Shown here: positions 51,894 through 59,397 of the stretch, in pieces
How positions within the stretch are numbered: position 1 is the stretch's first letter
Layout of the letters: each line of letters starts with the position of its first letter
NCBI GenBank assembly: GCA_002390845.1
Contig: DGQT01000039.1
Span: 40,175 to 104,174, forward strand
Length of the DNA stretch: 64,000 nt
From: Chitinophagaceae bacterium UBA4407
Lineage (GTDB): Bacteria; Bacteroidota; Bacteroidia; Chitinophagales; Chitinophagaceae
Direction: 5' to 3'
The notes under the pieces: generated by a model
Seen by the model: the letters and a program-made list of their open reading frames with translations, nothing else
Told to the model about the DNA's origin: nothing
The model's database searches: none
Position numbers and translations under genes: made by a program

Positions 51894-52463
51894 ATGGATC
51901 AGCTTACAAAAAATCATTTCGATAACCTGTATTCAAATGATGCAACATCGCGTTATGCCTCATTTCAATACCTTATTAAAATTACCGACCAGCCTGTTCT
52001 CTGGGTTTATGAAATTTGGGATAATGTATTGCTGATGCTTCGTGATAAAAACAATCACCGGCGCGCTATTGCTGCACAATTGCTGAGCAATCTTTCAAAG
52101 AGCGATACCAAAAACAGGATACTGAAAGACATTGATGAATTGATAAAAGTTACAAAGGATGAAAAGTTTGTAACCGCCCGGCATTCTCTGCAATCATTGT
52201 GGAAAATAGCAGTTGCAAAAAAGGAATTCCAAACGAAAGTTACAGATTTGCTTGCCATGCGTTTCAATGAATGCATTGCAGAGAAAAACTGCACACTCAT
52301 CCGCTACGATATCATTGAAGTTTTTAGAAAAATCTACGATCAATTGCCTGATGAAAAAGTAAAGGATCAGGCGTTGCAACTGCTATCAACTGAGGAAGAT
52401 ATTAAATACAAAAAGAAGTATGCCGGTGTTTGGAAAGACATTACCGGTAAAGCAAAGACCTAA
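51894..52463 (+). CDS. HEAT-like repeat protein
   Basis: 189 aa, entirely helical, with paired amphipathic helices (LMLRDKNNHRRAIAAQLLSN; KFVTARHSLQSLWKIAVAKK) suggesting HEAT/ARM repeats. Cytosolic, charged, no enzyme motif. Related small proteins are annotated as hypothetical. It sits between the isomerase-like and rhamnosidase genes but its composition gives no functional link. Confidence 0.65.
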   Translation: MDQLTKNHFDNLYSNDATSRYASFQYLIKITDQPVLWVYEIWDNVLLMLRDKNNHRRAIAAQLLSNLSKSDTKNRILKDIDELIKVTKDEKFVTARHSLQSLWKIAVAKKEFQTKVTDLLAMRFNECIAEKNCTLIRYDIIEVFRKIYDQLPDEKVKDQALQLLSTEEDIKYKKKYAGVWKDITGKAKT

Positions 52464-52494
52464 TTTCTTTTAAGGTTTTATATTCAAAAAATTA

Positions 52495-52628
52495 CGCTTC
52501 GGTAAAAGCTGCATTTTGTTATACAGTACAAGTGTGCGACGCAAGAATGCTGATTTGATGATTTGATGATTGGTTAATTTGATTATGTATTTCATAGGCA
52601 CATCGTCAAATCACCATATCATCAAATT
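52495..52628 (-). repeat. Type A repeat arm followed by an AT-rich inverted repeat
   Basis: Loop TACGCTTCGGTAAAAGC, core GTACAAGTGTGCGACGCAAG (about 52528-52547), then TGATTTGATGATTTGATGAT and, about 45 bases on, CATCGTCAAATCACC and ATATCATCAAATTA as a return arm. Confidence 0.75.
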
Positions 52629-52676
52629 AATTCTTCTGCCAGCCTCAAAAAAATATTTTTATTATTAGCGACAGTG

Positions 52677-52710
52677 CATGATAGTTGCAGTTGTTTTCTG
52701 TTGTACTTTG
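52677..52710 (+). promoter_or_regulatory. CATGATAGTTG box and -7-like element of the GH78 gene
   Basis: CATGATAGTTGC at 52677-52688, then TACTTTG at 52704-52710. Third copy of the box in this block; here the -7-like element is about seven bases closer than in the other two copies. Confidence 0.4.
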
Positions 52711-52757
52711 AAACTGTTTATAATATTTCAAAATAAATACTCCTTAACAGTTTTGCC

Positions 52758-55463
52758 ATGAAGAAAATTATTTTACTCCCGTTTATTTTTCAATTGTGTT
52801 TGGTTGTAAGTTTTGCCCAAATAAAGGTTCAAAATTTACTAACAGAAAACCGCGCTAATCCTATTGGTGTTGATGTGCAGCAGCCGCGCTTTAGCTGGCA
52901 ATTGGCAAGCGATAAAAGAAATATTATGCAGTCGGCTTATGCAATCCAGGTTATGTCCGGAAAATCTGTTGTTTGGAATTCAGGTACGGTTGAAGGAAGC
53001 CAGTCTGTGCAGGTAGCTTATGGTGGGCCTGCATTGCAGAGCAATATTAAATATAGCTGGAGGGTACGTGTTTGGGACAATGACAGAAAACTATCTGAAT
53101 GGAGCGATCCCGCATTTTTTCAAACGGCTATTATGAGTGAAGCAGATGGAAAAGCTAAATGGATAGAATCGCCATTGGATGCAAATGCAGGTGAACGTCC
53201 TGCTATTTTATTTCGCCGCCAGTTTAATCTTGCCAAAAAAATAAAATCTGCATCGGTATATGTTACAGCACATGGCATGTATGAGCTGCAACTGAATGGT
53301 AAAAGGGTAAGGGATGCTTATCTTGCTCCAGGCTGGACGAGTTATAACAAGCGACTTCAATACCAGATGTATGATGTAACAGCCATGATGAATAATGGTG
53401 CCAATGCTGTTGGTGCAATGGTGGGCAATGGCTGGTACCGCGGTTATCTTGCATGGGAAAATAATAAAGATGTTTATGGAAAAAAACTGGGTTTTCTTTT
53501 TCAGTTAGAAATTGTTTACAGCGATGGAACTAAAGAAACCATCATCTCTGGCGAGAACTGGAAGTCATCCACAGGACCAATAAAAACTGTTGAGATCTAT
53601 CATGGGGAAACCTATGATGCAAGAGATGAAAAAGCAGGCTGGTCAACCGTTGGGTATAACGATGCCGCATGGAGCGGTGTAACATTACCAACATCAACTT
53701 ACGATAATCTTATTGTTGCAGAAAATGAACCTATCCGTAAACACGAAACATTTACTGCTTCAAAAATAATTACCACACCTTCCGGCGAAAAAGTGCTGGA
53801 CTTTGGTCAGAACCTTGTGGGCTGGGTAGTGGTAAAAGCTACCGGTAAAGCTGGTGATAAGATCGTTATTAAACACGCAGAAGTGTTGGATAAAGCAGGG
53901 AATTTTTATACCGATAACCTGCGTGCTGCAAAGGCAACCGCTACTTATATTTTAAAGGGCGGCGCTGAGGAAACCTTTGAATCGCATTTTACATTTTATG
54001 GTTTCCGCTATATAAAAATTGAAGATTATCCGGGCGAAATAAAACCTGAAAATTTTACCGCTGTGGCCTTGTATTCTGACATGCAGCCAACGGGTACTTT
54101 CACTTCATCCAACGCTTTAATTAACCAGTTGCAACACAATATTCAATGGGGCCAACGCGGTAATTTTTTAGATGTACCGACTGATTGTCCGCAACGCGAT
54201 GAACGCCTAGGCTGGACAGGTGATGCGCAGGCATTTTCAAGAACCGCAACTTTTAATTTTGGCGTAAATAATTTCTTTTCCAAGTGGCTTAAAGATGTGG
54301 CTGCAGACCAGGAACAGAATGGCAGCATACCTTTTGTAGTTCCCAATGTGCTTGGCCCAAATGCAGGCGCATCAACAGGTTGGGCTGATTGTGCAACCAT
54401 TATTCCATGGAATATGTACCTGGCTTACGGCGATAAAAAAATATTAGAGAATCAATATCCAAGCATGAAGCTATGGGTAAAATATATGACGGATTCAAGC
54501 GTGAACAATTTATGGAATCACGGTTTTCATTTTGGAGATTGGCTCTTCTATCGTCCTTTCGATGATAACGATGGAAGGTCTGCTGTTACCGATAAATATT
54601 TAATAGCGCAGTGCTTCTATGCAAACTCTGTACAGATTCTCATCAACACGGCAAAGGTGCTTAACAATAGTGATGATGAAGCTACCTATACAGCGCTGCT
54701 CCAGAAATTAAAAGATGCTTTTGTAAGGGAATATGTAACACCTAACGGACGCTTAATTTCAGGCACACAAACCGCTTATGTGCTTGCGTTGAATTTTGAT
54801 ATGCTACCCGAAAATCTGCGTGCACAGGCAGCTGCACGGCTCGCAGAAAATGTACACAGTTATGATGATCATTTAACTACAGGCTTTCTTGGAACACCTT
54901 ATCTCTGCCACGTGCTTACACGTTTTGGTTATGCAGATGTGGCTTATAAACTGCTGCTTCAGGAAGATTATCCTTCATGGTTATATCCTGTAAAAATGGG
55001 CGCAACAACGATCTGGGAAAGATGGGATGGCGAAAAGCCAGACAGCAGTTTTCAAACGCCTGGCATGAATTCATTTAACCATTATGCGTATGGTGCAATC
55101 GGCGACTGGATGTACCGCAAAATGGTTGGCCTAGACACTTACGAAGACGGTGTTGGTTACAAGCATATAAAAGTGCAACCGCATATTGGCGGTGGTTTCA
55201 CCAATGCATCTGCATCGCTTAAAACATATTACGGAACGCTAAGCAATAGTTGGAAAGTAGAAAGCGGTAAGATATTAATGGATGTAGAAATACCTGCCAA
55301 TACCACAGCAACAATTTATATTCCTGCAGCAAACGCCGATGCTGTAACCGAGTCTGGCAAAGCACTTTCGGCAGTAAGCGATCTTACAGTAACCGGTATG
55401 GAGGATGGTTATGTTGTTGTAAATGTTGGTTCAGGTATGTATCATTTTGCTGCAATCAAATAA
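52758..55463 (+). CDS. GH78 alpha-L-rhamnosidase
   Basis: 901 aa, signal peptide (MKKIILLPFIFQLCLVVSFA). Domain order as in the family: N-terminal fibronectin-like (FSWQLASDK, YSWRVRVWDNDRKLSEWSDP), Bac_rhamnosid_N (YELQLNGKRVRDAYLAPGWT), concanavalin-like domain, six-hairpin catalytic domain and C-terminal beta domain. Catalytic acid Glu482 in CPQRDERLGWTGDAQ and base Glu754 in TTIWERWDG are present. Releases terminal alpha-L-rhamnose, complementing the GH106-like enzyme. Preceded by a CATGATAGTTG box and followed by a strong terminator. Confidence 0.96.
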   Translation: MKKIILLPFIFQLCLVVSFAQIKVQNLLTENRANPIGVDVQQPRFSWQLASDKRNIMQSAYAIQVMSGKSVVWNSGTVEGSQSVQVAYGGPALQSNIKYSWRVRVWDNDRKLSEWSDPAFFQTAIMSEADGKAKWIESPLDANAGERPAILFRRQFNLAKKIKSASVYVTAHGMYELQLNGKRVRDAYLAPGWTSYNKRLQYQMYDVTAMMNNGANAVGAMVGNGWYRGYLAWENNKDVYGKKLGFLFQLEIVYSDGTKETIISGENWKSSTGPIKTVEIYHGETYDARDEKAGWSTVGYNDAAWSGVTLPTSTYDNLIVAENEPIRKHETFTASKIITTPSGEKVLDFGQNLVGWVVVKATGKAGDKIVIKHAEVLDKAGNFYTDNLRAAKATATYILKGGAEETFESHFTFYGFRYIKIEDYPGEIKPENFTAVALYSDMQPTGTFTSSNALINQLQHNIQWGQRGNFLDVPTDCPQRDERLGWTGDAQAFSRTATFNFGVNNFFSKWLKDVAADQEQNGSIPFVVPNVLGPNAGASTGWADCATIIPWNMYLAYGDKKILENQYPSMKLWVKYMTDSSVNNLWNHGFHFGDWLFYRPFDDNDGRSAVTDKYLIAQCFYANSVQILINTAKVLNNSDDEATYTALLQKLKDAFVREYVTPNGRLISGTQTAYVLALNFDMLPENLRAQAAARLAENVHSYDDHLTTGFLGTPYLCHVLTRFGYADVAYKLLLQEDYPSWLYPVKMGATTIWERWDGEKPDSSFQTPGMNSFNHYAYGAIGDWMYRKMVGLDTYEDGVGYKHIKVQPHIGGGFTNASASLKTYYGTLSNSWKVESGKILMDVEIPANTTATIYIPAANADAVTESGKALSAVSDLTVTGMEDGYVVVNVGSGMYHFAAIK

Positions 55464-55489
55464 GTTAGTTTAAAAAATAGGTTTATTAA

Positions 55490-55522
55490 AACGGTCAGGC
55501 TTACCAGCCTGACCGTTTTTTA
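55490..55522 (+). terminator. Intrinsic terminator of the GH78 gene
   Basis: AACGGTCAGGC / GCCTGACCGTT stem with loop TTACCA and a T-run, about 27 bases after the stop codon. Confidence 0.92.
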
Positions 55523-55523
55523 T

Positions 55524-55690
55524 TTTTAGCCCGGCTGTATTGCTACTGTCATCGTTCCTTGCGTCGCACACTTGAACTGCAGAATATGTATGAGCATGGT
55601 GCACACTTGCTCATAAAAGTTCAGAACCTCAAAATGTGCGACGCAACGAAAGCCTCATTCATAACCCTCAGCCCGGCTCATAAATTTGTA
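55524..55690. repeat. Type A palindromic repeat, full element
   Basis: Left: TTTTTAGCCCGGC, core TTGCGTCGCACACTTGAACT. Right: AAATGTGCGACGCAAC, GAAAGCCTCATT, CAGCCCGGCTCATAAA. The loop has a small palindrome (ATGAGCATGGTGCACACTTG ... CTCAT). Follows the terminator directly. Confidence 0.85.
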
Positions 55691-55725
55691 TTCTCTTCAG
55701 CATAACATCAGTACGCTTTACAGGT

Positions 55726-55733
55726 TACCTTTG
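55726..55733 (+). promoter_or_regulatory. Possible -7 box of the helicase gene
   Basis: TACCTTTG, an exact TAnnTTTG match, ends four bases before ATG 55738, the same spacing as at proB and gpmI. Confidence 0.4.
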
Positions 55734-55737
55734 CCGC

Positions 55738-57060
55738 ATGCAAAAAAGCAAATGGCAGGAAACAATACTTGCCAATATGAACATTACTGCATTAAATGCG
55801 ATGCAGCAGGCAGCAGTTGAAACGATTCTTAAGCAGCAGGAGGTTTTACTGTTGTCACCTACAGGCACTGGAAAAACGCTGGCTTTTTTATTGCCGCTGG
55901 TGCAGTTACTTAAGGCAGACGAAAACAAAGTGCAATGCCTTATTCTTACACCATCCCGCGAACTGGCTTTGCAAACAGAACAGGTATGGAAAAAGATGAG
56001 TGTGCCGTTTAAAATAAACTGTTGTTATGGTGGCCATTCATTTGAAACAGAAACACAAAATCTTAGTCAGCCACCAGCTTTGCTTGTTGGTACGCCGGGG
56101 CGTATTGCAGACCATTTAAGAAGGGAAACTTTTGATCCGGGCAGCATAAGAATATTAATACTTGATGAGTTTGATAAATCGCTGGCGCTGGGTTTCCAGG
56201 ACGAAATGTCTTTTATAATCGCTGCATTAAAGAAGCTGCAAAAAAGGGTACTTGTTTCCGCAACAGATGCCATTGAAATTCCTGAATTTGCAGGTGTAAC
56301 AAAACCAACTGTACTTGATTTTATCACGGCAAATGAGCGCGGTGATAAGCTTGGTTTAAAGATGGTTGTATCAGAAGAAAAAGATAAAAGTGATTGCCTG
56401 TTTAAACTGCTTTGCTACACCGGCGGGGGTGCTGCATTAATTTTTTGTAATCACCGCGAAGCAGCAGAACGTACCAGCAAAATATTAAAGGAAAAAGGTA
56501 TTCCGAATGCCTGTTTTCATGGCGGTTTGGAACAGATGGAACGGGAGCAAACGCTGGTGCAGTTCAGGAACGGAAGTGTGCAGTATTTAGTAGCTACAGA
56601 CCTTGCCGCAAGGGGCCTCGATATACCCGATGTAAAGTACATTTTACACTATCATCTTCCTGCAACAAGAGAAGAATTTACGCACCGCAACGGGCGCACT
56701 GCACGTATGCATGCAAGTGGCACAGCATACATTATTGCTTATGCGCAAGAGCCTTTGCCTGCATACATTACAGAGAATCCTGAACTGGTTCAATTACCCC
56801 CGAATATGAAGCTGCCCAAAGAACCTTCGTGGGTTACATTGTACATCAGCGGCGGTAAAAAAGATAAGCTGAACAAGATTGATATTGTAGGTTTTTTGTC
56901 GCAGAAAGGTAAACTGGAAAAGGCCGATCTTGGTGTTGTAGAAGTAAAAGATTTTGTTTCTTTCGCAGCTGTAAAAAAACATAAAGTAAAAGACTTATTA
57001 CGGCTGGTACAGAACGAAAAAATGAAAGGGAAAAAATATCTTATTAAAGTAGCTAAGTAA
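55738..57060 (+). CDS. DEAD-box-type RNA helicase, DbpA-like C-terminus
   Basis: 440 aa, ATP-dependent RNA helicase. Walker A SPTGTGKT (residues 40-47), LTPSRELALQ (Ia), TPGRIADHL (Ib), motif II DEFD (143-146) instead of DEAD, motif III SATDA, IFCNHREAAER (IV), VATDLAARGLDIPD (V) and HRNGRTARM (VI, usually HRIGRTGR). The C-terminal 75 residues resemble the DbpA RNA-binding domain (WVTLYISGGKKDKLNKIDIV, ending KGKKYLIKVAK), which in DbpA binds 23S rRNA. Likely ribosome assembly. Single gene. Confidence 0.92.
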   Translation: MQKSKWQETILANMNITALNAMQQAAVETILKQQEVLLLSPTGTGKTLAFLLPLVQLLKADENKVQCLILTPSRELALQTEQVWKKMSVPFKINCCYGGHSFETETQNLSQPPALLVGTPGRIADHLRRETFDPGSIRILILDEFDKSLALGFQDEMSFIIAALKKLQKRVLVSATDAIEIPEFAGVTKPTVLDFITANERGDKLGLKMVVSEEKDKSDCLFKLLCYTGGGAALIFCNHREAAERTSKILKEKGIPNACFHGGLEQMEREQTLVQFRNGSVQYLVATDLAARGLDIPDVKYILHYHLPATREEFTHRNGRTARMHASGTAYIIAYAQEPLPAYITENPELVQLPPNMKLPKEPSWVTLYISGGKKDKLNKIDIVGFLSQKGKLEKADLGVVEVKDFVSFAAVKKHKVKDLLRLVQNEKMKGKKYLIKVAK

Positions 57061-57085
57061 AAAAGGTGAAATAACATCAATACAT

Positions 57086-57205
57086 TTTTTTGAGCCGGGC
57101 TTCAGGATATGAATTGAACTTTTGTTGCGCCTGCCCCGACGAGCCGAAGAATAAGGCGGAACTCGGGTCGCACACTGTTACTTTTGGGAATTCTATTCAG
57201 CATAA
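57086..57205 (+). repeat. Type A repeat arm with palindrome inserted in the core
   Basis: TTTTTTTGAGCCGGGC, TGAACTTTTG, TTGCG at 57125-57129; then a 38-base insert (57130-57167) beginning CCTGCCCCGACGAGCC and ending CGGAACTCGGG; then TCGCACACTGTTAC. The insert splits the core exactly between TTGCG and TCGCAC. Confidence 0.8.
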
Positions 57206-57270
57206 AATACCGCTTTAAAAAAATTAGTTCTTAATACTTTACCCCATAATTTTATCCTTAAATTACGTGT

Positions 57271-58224
57271 ATGAAAATATTGCTGAAGCGTATTGGCTAC
57301 GCATTGCTTTTTGCTTTTATACTGTTCAATATTATGTGTGCATTCCAGTCTTACCATTTTACAAGGTTCTACGACAATGTGCCACACCAAAATCCGCAGG
57401 AGATGGGGTTTTTTGATAAAGCTTCTGCTATTCTTTTTGGGGTTTCACAGGGTAAAAGCAAGATTGTAGATTCGCTTCAGATACCACATACTACTATTAC
57501 AATTACCACAACCGATAGTTTTAAATTGTCGTGCTGGCATGGTGTACATCCATTGTCAGACTCAGTAAATGCAAAGGGAACTATCATTATGTTTCATGGT
57601 CATGGCAGTAATAAAAGTGGTGTAATAACTGAAGCACAATCTTTTTACAATCTGGGCTGGAATGTTTTTATGGTCGATTTTCGTGCACACGGCCAAAGCA
57701 GTGGCACTGAATGCACCGTCGGTGTTAAGGAAGCAAAAGATGTTGCAGCTGCGTATAATTATATTGCAGCAACCGGTGAAAAAAACGTACTGCTCTGGGG
57801 GATATCAATGGGTGCAGCAACCATAACAAAAGCAATGAATGACGACGCCTCTATACAACCTAAAAAAGTAATTCTTGAAATGCCTTTTGGTACTATGCTT
57901 GATGCTGTTGAAGGGTTTGTACGGACCATGCATTTGCCGTCAGAACCGCTGGGTGCAGAACTTGCATTTTGGGGCGGCATAGAAACCGGCACATGGTCGT
58001 TTGGTAATAAGCCAGAGGAATATGTAAAGAAAATTAAGTGTCCTGTTTTATTGCAATGGGGAACAGATGATATTCGTGTAACAGAAAGCGAAACAGATGA
58101 TATTTATGCCAATCTTGCCACTTCACAAAAAACACTGGTAAAATATGAAGGCCTGGAACATGAAAGCCTTTGCAAAAATGCACATGAAAAATGGCTGCAA
58201 AGTGTAACGAAGTTTTTAGACTAG
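57271..58224 (+). CDS. Membrane-anchored alpha/beta hydrolase
   Basis: 317 aa. N-terminal hydrophobic segment (IGYALLFAFILFNIMCAF) as signal anchor, then a serine-aminopeptidase-like fold: IIMFHGHGSNKSGV (oxyanion), VDFRAHGQSSGTE, nucleophile Ser179 in LWGISMGAAT, QWGTDDIRV with Asp, and GLEHESLC with His. Substrate unknown; relatives include esterases and peptidases. Convergent with the transpeptidase gene 18 bases away. Confidence 0.88.
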   Translation: MKILLKRIGYALLFAFILFNIMCAFQSYHFTRFYDNVPHQNPQEMGFFDKASAILFGVSQGKSKIVDSLQIPHTTITITTTDSFKLSCWHGVHPLSDSVNAKGTIIMFHGHGSNKSGVITEAQSFYNLGWNVFMVDFRAHGQSSGTECTVGVKEAKDVAAAYNYIAATGEKNVLLWGISMGAATITKAMNDDASIQPKKVILEMPFGTMLDAVEGFVRTMHLPSEPLGAELAFWGGIETGTWSFGNKPEEYVKKIKCPVLLQWGTDDIRVTESETDDIYANLATSQKTLVKYEGLEHESLCKNAHEKWLQSVTKFLD

Positions 58225-58242
58225 CAGCATATGGCGCAGCCC

Positions 58243-58764
58243 TCATTTTTGAATCCTGATTTTTGTGCCCACTGTAATAATACTGTATAATTCTTCAACA
58301 TCGGCGTTACGCATACTAATGCATCCCTCGGTCCAGTTTTGATATTGATCAATCGTATAGTCTTCATGCGGCCAAACACCATGAATGCCGATACCGCCGC
58401 CAATCTTTGCATTTTTTGGTATCAGGCCATGTTCTTTTCTGTAATTGAATTTCGCATAACTTTCCTTGGTGGGATAATCAAGCATCATAAACCTGTTCCA
58501 CTTTTCATGCACCCGTTTGCTTACAATTGTAAAGGTGCCTTCAGGCGTTTCGCGGTCACCCTCCATCATCTTATCACCAAGGTCTTTATTGCCAAACACA
58601 ACAGGATAGGTTACCAGCCAGCCTTCTGCATCGTACACGCTTAGTTCAAACTGGCTTTTGTCAATAACAATATAATAGGATGGAAGCGATTCTTTTTTGC
58701 CGTCAAAAGAAGTAAAGACAGTAAACAGTGTTATAAAACCAGCGATGTTGGTCAGCTGTTTCAT
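58243..58764 (-). CDS. L,D-transpeptidase (YkuD domain)
   Basis: 173 aa: hydrophobic N-terminus (MKQLTNIAGFITLFTVFTSF), likely exported, then an ErfK/YbiS/YcfS/YnhG (YkuD) catalytic domain with His128 in GGIGIHGVWP and Cys148 in NWTEGCISMRN. Forms 3-3 cross-links or attaches proteins in peptidoglycan. Length typical for a single-domain enzyme. It lies between convergent genes, so it is probably transcribed alone. Confidence 0.93.
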   Translation of the reverse strand: MKQLTNIAGFITLFTVFTSFDGKKESLPSYYIVIDKSQFELSVYDAEGWLVTYPVVFGNKDLGDKMMEGDRETPEGTFTIVSKRVHEKWNRFMMLDYPTKESYAKFNYRKEHGLIPKNAKIGGGIGIHGVWPHEDYTIDQYQNWTEGCISMRNADVEELYSIITVGTKIRIQK

Positions 58765-58927
58765 AGATGAAAAATTTTTTAACGATGCTTAATGAATACC
58801 AGCAGGAGTAAAATTTTTCAATAAGTGGGAATGATTTTTATAAGAACGCAAAACATTTCATTCCATTATGCAGTTGCAATTAAATTTTTTCTTAAGAAGG
58901 TGTTTAAATTTTGTTTGCAAAATTGCG

Positions 58928-59032
58928 CCTGAAACCTGACGATGCCATTTGTTGAAAAGACAACGTGATTGCGATCCCGAAGCAAGTTCGGGAAAGATGC
59001 CATGAAGATTGCTGCTGGTATTGCATCATACA
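58928..59032. repeat. Type C palindromic repeat with TCCCGA insert
   Basis: GAAACCTGACGATGCCATTTG at the left; right arm ACAACGTGATTGCGA, then insert TCCCGAAGCAAGTTCGGGA (58975-58993), then AAGATGCCATGAAGATTGCT and GCTGGTATTGC. Read on the minus strand the insert abuts TCGCAATC. Confidence 0.8.
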
Positions 59033-59061
59033 TTTTTAAACAGCAAATAAGAAATAATTAT

Positions 59062-59240
59062 TTGGCCGGGCTTTAGTGCAGGAATAAAGCTTCCGTTGCC
59101 ACGCTCGTTTCACAGTTCCTCTTTCATGGCGACATTTAAGCGAAACGTTGCAGTACACGTGAATCCTGTTACGTTTCACTATCGGGATAGATGACACAAC
59201 GAAGTTCAATATAATTACAAAAGTTTCTAACAAAAGATTG
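59062..59240 (+). repeat. Type D repeat element
   Basis: TTTGGCCGGGC outer box, ATAAAGCTTCC, then GTTGCCACGCTCGTTTCACA (59095-59114) as in the 11930 copy, CATGGCGAC, and a right part GATGACACAACGAAGTTCAA. With the preceding type C element it fills most of the 633-base gap between the transpeptidase and T9SS-cargo genes; the rest is AT-rich. Confidence 0.75.
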
Positions 59241-59397
59241 CTCACTTGTGATGCATTTAAACCGAGCATTTAAAATACATTTTCAAAATATTTCTCCATG
59301 TTGTGCCTTATAAATAATTAAGTACTTATTTTTAATGAATATTAGTGCGCCCGAAATTTCTTATATTTTAATTTACGTAATCAAAAAACTACACTTT

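Noticed and set aside
44653..55463. Classical polysaccharide utilisation locus
   Set aside because: No SusC/SusD-like pair is present in the block, so I describe it only as a glycan/rhamnoside block.
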